Positions 54,708 through 64,000 of a stretch of 64,000 nucleotides of DNA are shown piece after piece. A model generated the notes under the pieces. That model did no database searches, was not told the DNA's origin, and was given only the letters and a program-made list of their open reading frames with translations. This DNA is from Pyropia yezoensis (lineage: Eukaryota > Rhodophyta > Bangiophyceae > Bangiales > Bangiaceae), in assembly GCA_009829735.1 (NCBI GenBank), contig CM020619.1:18047816-18111815 (forward strand), read 5' to 3'. Made by a program: the position numbers and the translations under genes. Position 1 is the first letter of the stretch. Every line of letters starts with the position of its first letter.

Positions 54708-56455
54708 GGGTCCGAAGATTCCTTAGAGGTTTCAGTCTCCAGGTCGAAGTCCGTAGGAGCTTCCCTTGCCAGGGCCTCCGTGATGCTCTGCAAGGTTGCC
54801 ACCCGGATTGCGTGTACCTGTGCCTTTTCCATCCTGGAGGGTGCTCGCCGGTCAGCCCAGTTGACCGCCTTTGCAAACACCAGTCCTTGACGCTTGAGCT
54901 TTTCTTGGAGGTCCTTGGGAATGGTCGGGCACTGGTAGGACATGTGGTCCTCCTTCGGGCACAGCCAACAAGACCGGAACCGCTGGTTCTTGATCTGCTT
55001 GGGGGCGACCAGGGAAGGTTGCTCCTTAGAAACGAAGCCGCCCCACTTGTCCCCTGACCCCACGGGTGAGGCCTCGCCAACTGCAAGTACGGGTACAGGG
55101 CTACCACCTCCCTTATACTTGTCGGGTCCGGGACAAACTCGCGACAACGGCTTGGGAGGTGATACCATGGGAGCTAGGAGGGCCTTGGCTTGCCGGTGCT
55201 TGCCCTGGGTGTAAGCCATCAACTGCTGGAAGGTATGTTCTTGATGTTCCAGGTTGTAGTTCTCCGCGTCCACTTAAAGATATTCAGGAAGCCCTTCCGA
55301 GAAGATCATCTTGAGCCTGTCCTCAGGGTAAACGTTGCCACAAGCCTCGCTCATCTCCCGGACACGGCGGGCGAAGGCCTCTGCAGTCTCTTGTCGTTTC
55401 ATAGTTGCCCGGTTCAACCTGCCTACTGCCTTGCGCAGGGAGTCCGCGTCAGCGTAGTTGGACAGGAGCCAGTTGACCGCTTCCGGATAGCTCCCAACGG
55501 TACTCCCGACAATGTGTCCGGCAGAGTCTGGTAGAACCTGTGCGAACCGCTGTTCCGCTTCTCCGGTCATGAAGTTAACCAGGAGATAGAGTGCCCTGCC
55601 CTCGGACACATCGTTGTCGTTGCATGCCTTGACAAACCGGCGCAGGAAGGCAAAGATAAGCGCCGGTCTCTTCCCGGAAAACTTAGGATGTCCCCCGAAG
55701 CTCGGCTGCATTCGCCGGTTCAGGGAAGCCATCTTCTTGGCCATCTTCCGAGTGTAACCTTGGTCTTGGTTCTCCAGCCGGTAGTTACCCCAATACGTGA
55801 CCTTGTTCAGGGTGGCATCTCCCACTTGGTGGGCAGGGAAGTCAAACTCGACTAGCCTGCGCCGGGTGGGACCAGTGGATGCATCCCAATCATATCCCTC
55901 CTCAGAGTTGGAGGAACTGGTCTCGCTGGTGCTAGAGCGACGACGATGATGCCGACGCCTTCGGCTGCTCCGGTTACCGGTCTTGGAGCTCCCCGCCCCA
56001 TAGGATGCAAGGGGAGGGAAAGCTTGGCCGGTTCCAGGAGTCGAGGTCTCAGGGTGACCCGTAAAACCAGTTACAGCGGTGCCTCTGGCACTGCTAGTGC
56101 CCACAGGAAGAGGTGCATACACCCAGCTGCCATGTGTTGGTCCAGGAGTAAACACACCAGAGGCTATCCCTGGAGGTTGAGGAGTAGATCCGACAGGAGG
56201 GAGACGTCTGCTGCGAGCGGACTCAAACGCCGTTGACCCCGGGGTGGCTCCCACAGGAGGAACAGCCGGAAGAACGGGAGCAGGAGGTGCTTGGCCGCCT
56301 GTAGAACCCAGGTCGCTACCGGATGACACACCCAGGTCTGCTTCACCCGTAGGGAGAACGCCGGGTTGGGCACCGTCCCCCGCGGTGACCATGGATGCGT
56401 CAAGGGACGCGGGGTCTACCCCTTCGGGCACCGTCGTGCCAGGGAGGGTAGCCAT
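54695..56455 (-). pseudogene. Element C gag, one stop codon
   Basis: From ATG 56455 (MATLPGTTVPEG) a single frame runs to TAG 54695-54697, interrupted only by TAA at 55274-55276. N-terminal half low-complexity; capsid-like helices (RRFVKACNDNDVSEGRALYL, MSEACGNVYPEDRLKMIF) before the stop; after it a complete CCHC zinc knuckle CWLCPKEDHMSYQC near 54930-54975, the only canonical one among the four elements, and a tail ending in SSDPGNE. Confidence 0.8.
54701..54707 (-). promoter_or_regulatory. Putative -1 frameshift heptamer, element C gag-pol
   Basis: GGGAAAC on the minus strand in gag frame G GGA AAC, then GAG TAG. Same position relative to the gag stop as in B and D. Confidence 0.6.
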
Positions 56456-56648
56456 GTTGGACTCTCGACAGCCACAGTCCAGTTGCCTGCGTGTCCAAAG
56501 ATCGCAAGACCACAAGAGAGGGGTTGGAGAGCCAGGAATGGGGTTCCCGTGAACGGGTGCGAATAATTCCCGAACCACAGAAAAAGACAGGAGAGGAACA
56601 ACCCAACCGCTGCTCCCAAATGTCTCTTCTCAAACACTCCAATCCCCG

Positions 56649-56660
56649 GCTGCTCCACCA
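56649..56660 (-). promoter_or_regulatory. Element C primer-binding site
   Basis: TGGTGGAGCAGC on the minus strand, four bases inside the 5' LTR. Confidence 0.75.
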
Positions 56661-56664
56661 AATA

Positions 56665-57235
56665 TGTGGTATAAAACTCGATCCTCTCAGACACATGTCA
56701 ATATTCCTCGGAGGAAAGGGACAGGTAACACAGAAAGGGGAACTACGAGAGTGGTATGCCTGTTGCCGCACGTGCCTGCTCGCAGAGCAAACTCATACGC
56801 ACGGTAGTGCACACGGGGAAGAGGAAAGCAAACGCGCAGTTGTCTTTTTCCTGAGGGCGCGGGGCAAGGGCGCCTCGCTGTCCCTCTTCACGTGCATCTG
56901 GGGGAGCCCCGGCACGTTGGCCAGGTAGCCCCCCCATACCCCCGAGTGGCCCCGACCCGAGTCTAACCTCGTCAGGTCGGGGGCCACTATCACTACTAAT
57001 TCTATTTCCACTCACTAATCTCACACTCAAATTTTCTCAAATCAAGTCCCTCACAAGTATGCAAAAACCCATCAGAAATCCGTCTCTCACGTGTGGATAG
57101 CGTAGTCCACCGCATCCCAGTGCCGGGCACGGGCCACGGCCGCCAACCATCACCACACGGCGGGCGTGTTCTGGCACCTGGTGCCCTCTGGTTGCAGTCC
57201 CGGGTCGGCGCCAAGTCGGGGCCAGGGATGCTACA
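56665..57235 (-). repeat. Element C 5' LTR (571 bp)
   Basis: Identical to 38291-38861 except for five substitutions. Confidence 0.92.
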
Positions 57236-57240
57236 GTCAT

Positions 57241-60200
57241 CACTGCTCGTGATGGCGAACTATCGCCGTAAGGCAGGCACCCTTCCGAAAGGAAATATCC
57301 TCTGGATCGCCGAGCTCTACGAAGGAGACATCCTTACCCCTAACGAGGAAGGTCAAGTGGAACAACTTGAGGTACTGGCGGTCGCCGAGACCAACGAGCA
57401 GAAAGGAACCCGACGTTGGGAAGCCTAACCAATCACCAGCTCCGGCAGACATTCCGCCGAAGGACCAGGAAGCCTTGCAGGCACTGGCCGAGGCTGACCT
57501 CGACCACCTTCCCCCTTCGGTAGCCGAAGGGGTACGACGGATGCTAAGAAAGCATGACGTCTTGTGGACCGGCGGGGCCCTGGGTACCATTGGGGCAACC
57601 CAACATCGTATAGACCTTGTACCAGGTGCACGACCAGCGCGGTCGCAACCGCACCGAGCGGGACCCATGCAACGGGATATCGTTGACGGAGAAGTGAAGA
57701 GGACGAGCGAAGCTAAGGTAATCCGGCCTTCGATGTCGGAGTGGGGCGCCCCAGTCGTCATCGTACCGAAGAAGGATCAAACCCCTCGGTTCTGCATCGA
57801 TTATCGACGCCTCAACTTGGTTACCAAGAAAGACTCATACCCTTTACCAAGGATGGACGAGTGTATTGACTCCCAGGGGGAAGCCACAGTGCTTACCACT
57901 ATCCACTGCAATGCCGGGTACTGGCAGATCCCCGTTGCAGAGGAGGATATCCCCAAGACGGCGCTCTTCTGTCACAGTGGAGTGTACGAGTTCCTAAGGA
58001 TGCCCTTCGGATTGTCCAACGCCCCCGCCACATTTCAGCGGGCCATCGACATTATACTGTCGGGAGTGGAGTGGCGTAACTGCCTGGTGTACCTGGACAA
58101 TGTCATCGTCTTCTCGCGTAACATGGATGACCATGTACAACATGTCGACGAGGTACTCACCCTCTTGCGGAACGCCGGGGTCACCCTGCGTCTCAAGAAG
58201 TGCGCCTTCTTTCAACAGACCGTCGAGTACCTGGGTCACCAGATCACAACAGGTAAACTGGGAGTGCTCGAAGCTAATACCCGGGCACTCCGGGATGCGC
58301 GATACCCGACCACCCAGACACAGCTGAAAAGCTTCCCAGGGATGTGCAGCGTGTACCGACGGTTCGTCAAGGACTTCCCGTGCTTGCGTTGCCGCATAGA
58401 CGCGGGACCTTTGTCATTGACGTCGATGCCTGCGATACCCAAGTGGGATGCACCCTGCTACAGGGAGAGACGATCGTCGGTTTTGATAATGCCATCCCGG
58501 ACCTACATCCGGTAGGGTACTTCAGCCGGGCACTCAACCCGGCTGAGCGTAACTTTAGTGCCACCGAGCGCGAGTGCCTCGGAGTCATATAGGCAGTGCA
58601 ACTGCTCCGGCCATACCTGGAAGGATCCAGGTTCATCGTGAGGTCCGACCACGAACCTTTACGATGGCTGCTCGACCTTGGTGAAAAGGATTCCGACAGC
58701 CATGGACGGCTAGCCCGGTGGAGGCTAAAGATGGCCGAGCACGACTACCGGACCATATAAAAGGCCGGCGCTACCCATCATCTGGGAGACGCGCTGTCGC
58801 GACTCGATACACCGAGCGGGGATACCCGACAAGTGGACGAGTGCATCCCGGTGTTACCGGTTTGCATGGTAAGTAACGCCACCCAAGGTATGGTTGACCA
58901 GACCATGACACACCTGGCGTGCCCATTGACCCTCGCGGACTTCCGCGAGGCACAGGCCAATGACGATGACTGCAAACGCCATCGCGCTAACCTCCTGGCC
59001 GGCACGGCCGGCATCTTCTCCGAGAATGAGGACGGACTCATATGCCGGTGGGCACCCGCCGACGGACGACATCAAGTCGCGATTCCCGTGTCCTTACGAC
59101 AAGCCGTCATGGAACGAGAACACGGGAGCCCTACAGCCGGACACCCGGGGGGTTCGCGCATATTCGCAGCAATGCGGATGTCATTTTACTGGCCAGCAAT
59201 GGCCGTCGACGTAGTCGACCACGTGCGGGGATGCCACCCGTGTGCACGGAATCGTATGAGTCTTCATAGGCGGGCATTCGCTATGAAACTATTCCCACCC
59301 GATGGGCCCAACGAGCAAGTCGCTATCGACATACTCGGGCCACTTCCGGTAACGGAAGAAGGGAACAGGTACATCCTAGTCATGTCGGACCGCTTTACAA
59401 AGCTGTCACGAGCAGTAGCCATCCCGAATGATACGGCCTACACGATCATGAATGCAGTGGTTGACCACTGGATCAGTGCTTACGGAGTAATGAAGCAACT
59501 CCTCTCCGACAACGGAGCAAACCTTACGTCAGCATTCTGCACTAAAGTCATGGGCATGTTCGGTATCGAACCCCGTCGGGCATCCGACTACCACCCGCAA
59601 TCAAACGGGCAGGTGGAACGTTTCAACCGCACCATCGTCAACATGCTCCAATGCTACGTGGGGGAACACACGAACACGTGGGATAGGCTCCTGTCCGTAT
59701 TGACCCTGGCATATAGTGCCAGGCCCCACGGGAGCACCAGCATTGCTCCACTGGAGTGGGTCATGCCAATGGGCGTCGGTGACCTAACGCTGCCACCGGG
59801 CAGATGCACTCGGTCTGAGATACCGAAAGGCCGACCGGCCGAACGGATCCACTTAGCTTCGTTGGTCAAGCTATCGTGGATGATACCTAAGCTCAAGGGT
59901 GCTTTTGACCGTACACAACTTCGATACGAGAACAACATCGACGCCCGACTACGGGTTCGCAACGCAACCCTGGTAACAGGTGACAGGGTCTATATCAGAC
60001 ACCAGAAGTTCCGAGGGAACAAGCTTATGCAACCGGTCAAGGGACCGTACTACATCCTACACAGAGATGATCACTCTGTCATCCTGCACTCCGATACGGA
60101 GAAACAACGCATCAATCTCAATGATGTGACACCTGCTCGGAAGCCGGAACAGCCTCAGCCGGTACCGGCTGGGTTGCTACATGAAGCTCTTACTACCCAC

Positions 60201-60398
60201 CGGTCAGATGATCCGGTGGGGCCGGAAGGGATTCCATACCAAGTAGAGAGCGTCGTCGGACACACCGACCCGGACCTACCAGGACCCTGGTACGTCAAGG
60301 TGATGTGGGTCGGATACGACTCACCCACCTGGGAACAGGCGGTGAATATACCCCGCCAACTTCTCATGCCTTACATGAGGCGACGACGCCTGCTGTAA
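57241..60398 (+). pseudogene. Element D pol, second part (RT-RNaseH-IN-chromodomain)
   Basis: Resumes after element C with MANYRRKAGTLPKGNILWIA; frameshift near 57400; RT with FCIDYRRLNL and FGLSNAPATFQ, but the first catalytic Asp is His (TTIHCNAGYW) and YLDD is YLDN, so the RT is dead. About 40 codons are deleted with a frame change near 58376. RNase H follows (DVDACDTQVGC) with TAG at 58589-58591 (expected Trp) and TAA near 58757. From 58833 to the TAA at 60396-60398, integrase is open: HHCC region, IDILGPLPVTEE, SDNGANLTS, GQVERFN, and a chromodomain-like end YVKVMWVGYDSPTWEQ. Confidence 0.88.
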
Positions 60399-60766
60399 CA
60401 ACCCAACCGACACCGACTTCGGCTGTTGGGGGGTGAGGTTTATATGTACTAAGTAGGGTGTCACATGGATTCGGCAAGACTTAGGTTCACTAAGTCGGAG
60501 CGGACTCAAGAAATCTAAGTGGGCACTGACTTTAACAAGTTTACTTGAAGGAAATAGATAACTCCGATAATTTCAAGGTAACCTGAGGCTCACACCAAGG
60601 TAAACCGTCATCCATTGGGCAAGTGACGGACTGAGGAAGTGTGACCTTCACGAGTATTACCCAACCAGGATGGGTTGGGGGCGCAAGAAAAACCAAGGCA
60701 AGCCACTGCTAAGGCAGACGGGGTACTCCCCGAAGGCAGCCATCAGAATCATGCAAACGCCCCAGC
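60399..60766. other. Element D pol 3' flank
   Basis: Non-coding stretch between pol and the palindrome, moderately GC. No motif identified. Confidence 0.4.
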
Positions 60767-60818
60767 GGGGGATGAGTTTATTCTCACTCACAAGTGAGTG
60801 AGAATAAACTCATCCCCC
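60767..60818. terminator. 52 bp palindrome with AATAAA on both strands
   Basis: Perfect 25 bp arms (GGGGGATGAGTTTATTCTC... and its complement) around a 2-base AA loop. The right arm gives AATAAA on the plus strand at 60803-60808, downstream of pol. The left arm gives AATAAA on the minus strand at 60777-60782, downstream of the antisense frame that ends at 60862. Position and content fit a shared bidirectional poly(A)/termination element for two convergent genes. Confidence 0.6.
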
Positions 60819-60861
60819 ATAAGGGTCACCGGGTCCCTCTCCCTCATAGCAGCAGCACTCT

Positions 60862-63228
60862 TCAGGGGGTACCCCCGCTGCCCGAAGGAGGCCACTCACG
60901 CGTAGACGCGTACACCTCCATACTCCACCGGTCGGCAATCTCGCGACGGTCAATCGCCTGAGTTACCTCAGTGCATAACTCCACGAGAGTGCTGCGACCA
61001 GCCTCCCCTTCCTCCAGAGCTAGCTGGAGGTAGTCCAGCACCCCACCGAAGCAGCGCGCGGTACCAACCAGCGCAGCACCTGGGGGGATATCCCCCCAGC
61101 AATCAGAGAGACCCTCCCGCAGCTCGCGGGTAATGAGGGCGTCAACGCCCACATACCATGGACGGGGACCCCCGTCCGGCATGAAAGGGACGGAAGGAGA
61201 CACTGGCGCAGCCAGAGGAGACACAGGAGCCGATACGGCTACCATCGGAGCCGGTGCCGCCCGATGCGAGGCACGGTAGGACCCCACGGAAGGGGCTCCA
61301 CCGTAAACCCGGCGGGACTTTGCCCGACGACGGGACATTTCACGCTCCCCACCCGTAGAGTCCCACTCACAGGGACGATGGCCAACCCCCGCCGGTATCG
61401 GGTTACCGGACCACGGGGCTATGACCTGAAGAGGGTCATGGATAACCACGGGAATACCCTGGTCAGGAACAGCCTTGGTGGACGCCCACCCACGGTAACT
61501 GGGCTCTCCCGGCTGAGTGCGCCGGATGCGCAACGAGCGACGAGGCAAGGGGGCAGCCCCAGCCTGCAGATCCCGGTACGGGGGTAGGTTCAACACCTCC
61601 GCCCAGTTTACGGCATCGTGAACGGCCAAGAGGGCCTCGAACTCACGGGCCAACCCCGTCTTGGCAGCAATGGCGTCAACGCTCAGCTCCCCAATATGCC
61701 GACGGACACCCTTCGGAAGATGAAACAGCCGCACTTGCCGACGGACGGACAACAGGAAGGAGGAATCCTGCCCGAGGGTAACCTCGAGGGTGAAGGTCCC
61801 CTGCAACGGGTGGACAGGCCGAGAGGCCAACACACTACCGAAATATCGGAGGCACCAGCCGGTGTCAAACCGGATAGCTGGGGCGGGTTCCCACCCCTAC
61901 TGCCAGAGAGGCGGGCGCACTGGAGTGTACACCGGCGCGCGGCCGTTACCGGTCTGCAACGCACACGTTATATCGGTGCGGAACGCATCCGCCATGACAC
62001 CATGGTTGCGTCGCGAGCTCGACGCCGACTTCAGCCCCGCCACAGGCGGGCACGGCGCCGTCAACGTCAGGTACGGGGATACCCCCGGGAAGTACTCAAA
62101 CCCGGGATACCGGCCGGTATCGGGCGCGGTGTGCCCGGATGCAACAGGGGTCACAGCGGCCGCAACCCCCCGAGCACTAGCCGGGTAGTCAACGTCCCGC
62201 GGCAACGCGGAAGCAACCAAGTCGCATATCCCGAACGCGGGGTTGAGGAATACGGCACCCCGCCCGACGCGGGTGCGCCAGAGCTGGGCATGCCGGTCGT
62301 CCGGCTTACTCAGTATCCAATGATGCTCCACACGGACAGCATTCGGCTGGTTCACTAGCCGCGCCAACTCCCGCTCCCAACTTGGGTCCAACTTGATACG
62401 ACGGGAGGAACCTCCACGGTGGCTCGGCGGGTGGAAGTCCACCCGCATCCGGCCAGCAGAGTCCATGAGCTCTCGCACGGTGAGGCCTCGAACCCGAGCC
62501 ACCAAGTCGGACACCGACATAGGGGAGTGGCCCGCCACCAAGGCGACGCCGCTACCCAGCGGGGCAACCCGGGCGGGCCCAGGAAGAATCGGCAGCGCCG
62601 GGGGAAGCCCCACGGGCAGATGGGCCGGCGCCGCAGGCGCACGGGGGCGAGGAGGAAGAAGAAGGGCGGGCGCCCGCCCGGAGTAACTCCCGGAGTCCAC
62701 CGCCATCGGTGAAGACACATCTTGACCCACAGTCGCCCGCGGCACCGCAGGAAGTGCGTCGTCACCACCCCGGCCCGACGAGGGTACAATGGGGACGGAT
62801 GGGGTAGACCCTTCAACCGCCCCCGTACACGAACCACCAACCGGGCGGGTACCCGCACCATCTTGAACCGCCGTCCAGGCCGGGGCGCCGCCACAACCAT
62901 CGGCAGCAGCGGCTGCACCTTCTTGCGGTAGCGCCACGCCGGCACCGGCAACAGAAGCCATCCGGGCCGCCGGAGGAGTAGGAACAGAAACCGCCACTCG
63001 CGGTTGACCGCCCCCCGACGGAGCCGTCGTGCCGCTGCAGACGGACGACAGTCCGACCGGCGGGCCCGCCGCCGACACGCGGACGGTCACCCAATCCTCG
63101 TCGTCCTCCGACGAGCTGGCGAGGAAGCACTCGGCAGCGGTGGCAGCGACGGGAACGTCGTCCTGCATCACCTCCTTCACCTCAAGCAGGAGGTCGTCCA
63201 CGCCCCCGGGCACCTGGGGGTCCGACAT
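60862..63228 (-). pseudogene. Antisense open frame of element D (aORF-D), one stop
   Basis: 789 codons in one frame from ATG 63228 to TAG 60862-60864, broken only by TAG at 61897-61899. N-terminal third acidic then Pro/Ala/Gly-rich (SSSEDDEDWVTVRV); a conserved-looking middle (DPSWERELARLVNQPNAVRV, RYPGFEYFPGVSPYLTLTAP, ITCALQTGNGRAPVYTPVRP); after the stop a helical part with EFEALLAVHDAVNWAEVLNL, reminiscent of LLEEMLRLHKFIEWESIEHK in aORF-B; a basic segment (SRRRAKSRRVYGG); and a C-terminal helical region. Located between pol and the 3' LTR on the strand opposite to gag-pol, exactly as in A, B and C. Function unknown. Confidence 0.65.
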
Positions 63229-63803
63229 GGTGGATCCGGGGTAGCAGGGGTTCCCCGTGCCAAGAAGCCGCAGCCGGCTCGACCCGGTACGGGGAAGGTA
63301 CAGGGACGAGCCAGGGAAGCGCGGGCACCCGCGCTTATAACCACACAGCTCAGCACGAGCGATACGGCAACGCGGGACGACCGGCGCCAACCGAGCTACG
63401 AAGTCGCTCCACCCAGGCACCTGGGTCAGGGCCACGCCCCCACACGGGGTAATCAAGGGGGGTCACCCCACAACCGCCCCCGCGCAACGCGGGCAGCCCG
63501 CGCCCCCACTCACTCTTCCACACGAGCGGGGCCCCCCTACCACTAGGCGCCTGGTGCCGGATCCGCTTGCACCACCCCCCGGAGAGGGGGGTCGTGACAC
63601 GAAAACCCGCATCGGGAATTCAACGGTCCGGAAAACGGATCGTGTGTGTACCACACAGAGGGGGGCACCCCCCTCAGACAACCCCGAAAAGAGGTGTCTG
63701 CCGCGACAGGGCGCAAAGCCCCACCCGACTGGTAAACGGTCGCGCGACCCACTTACATTTGGAAGGCCGAATGCAACTCGACCCGAGGACGGGCCGAATC
63801 TAA
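63229..63803. other. Element D region between aORF-D start and 3' LTR
   Basis: The antisense frame stays open to 63456 with a further possible upstream start. The rest is GC-rich non-coding DNA that would hold the aORF-D promoter and 5' UTR if it is expressed. Confidence 0.35.
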
Positions 63804-63813
63804 GGGGGGGATA
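63803..63813 (+). promoter_or_regulatory. Element D polypurine tract
   Basis: AAGGGGGGGAT-type purine run directly before the 3' LTR, the expected plus-strand priming site. Confidence 0.7.
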
Positions 63814-64000
63814 TGTAGCAATATGGATGACCGTATTGTGACCCTAATATAGGAAGACTACTTCTAACTCTTAACTTTCAATTTGGGAGTCCGTATTGGT
63901 CACGGTCTCTATACGTTACGTATGACCAGCGGGACTTGCATCTTGGGGTGGAGGGTAGCTAGTAGTGTCTCCGAGGGTTTATAACGAGGGGGCCGGTGGC
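63814..64000 (+). repeat. Element D 3' LTR, truncated by the window edge
   Basis: First 187 bp of the 362 bp LTR, TGTAGCAATATGG..., about 14 differences from 34231-34417. Confidence 0.9.

Larger units (their letters stand above)
38291..57235 (-). mobile_element. Ty3/gypsy chromovirus-like element C, inserted in D
   Basis: LTRs of 571 bp at 38291-38861 and 56665-57235, only five differences by eye, flanked by a perfect 5 bp duplication GTCAT (38286-38290 and 57236-57240). It lies in opposite orientation to its host element D, between protease and RT. Its own length without element B is about 9.56 kb. Coding order on the minus strand: gag, protease, RT (cut by B), RNase H, IN, chromodomain; then a convergent plus-strand frame before the 3' LTR. 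Despite nearly identical LTRs its genes contain many stop codons. Confidence 0.93.
34231..64000 (+). mobile_element. Ty3/gypsy chromovirus-like element D, outermost of the nest, right edge cut
   Basis: 5' LTR 34231-34592 and the first 187 bp of the 3' LTR at 63814-64000, about 14 differences over those 187 bp, so the oldest element here. Own sequence: LTR, primer-binding site, gag, protease (34231-38290), then RT, RNase H, IN, chromodomain, antisense frame and 3' LTR (57241-64000). Between lie a solo LTR (37290-37758) and element C with its 5 bp duplication. Own length would be about 10.5 kb. The element's outer target duplication cannot be checked because the window ends inside the 3' LTR. 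Confidence 0.9.

Overview
The window is eukaryotic and very GC-rich, with long G/C homopolymers, alanine/glycine/proline-rich proteins and few or very short introns. This fits a compact GC-rich algal genome. A bangiophyte red alga (Porphyra/Pyropia type) is my best guess, but nothing here proves it. No tRNA, rRNA or CRISPR array was seen.

Bases 1-20.5 kb are host DNA. A nucleoporin gene of the Nup155/Nup170 family runs off the left edge and ends at 5778. Its reading frame changes at three long G-runs. From the last G-run, about 3.5 kb (nucleoporin 3' end, downstream flank, a secreted FAS1/fasciclin gene and its upstream DNA) is repeated in inverted orientation at about 13.6-18.7 kb. The two arms flank a 4.5 kb spacer with a seven-helix membrane protein gene and a doubtful minus-strand gene. 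The right arm carries two further insertions: a ~1.2 kb element with spliced host-like exons, and a 641 bp element with terminal inverted repeats.

Bases 20.5-64 kb are mostly Ty3/gypsy (chromovirus-like) LTR retrotransposons, and the ends of four are resolved. Element A (20500-33419, minus) is decayed and carries a solo LTR plus a 3.5 kb foreign segment. Element D (34231 to beyond 64000, plus) is the outermost of a nest. It contains a solo LTR (37290-37758) and element C (38291-57235, minus, duplicated site GTCAT). C in turn contains element B (43859-53234, minus, duplicated site GTGTC). Gag, protease, reverse transcriptase, RNase H, integrase and a chromodomain-like tail are recognisable, with lesions in every copy.

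Three features shared by these elements are the main result. First, all four carry a long open frame on the opposite strand between pol and the 3' LTR, so it converges with pol. Second, pol lies in the -1 frame relative to gag, and a GGGAAAC heptamer in the gag frame sits just before the gag stop in B, C and D (GGGAAGC in A). Third, all use the same 12-base primer-binding sequence. In D the two convergent genes are separated by a 52 bp near-perfect palindrome that puts AATAAA on both strands.
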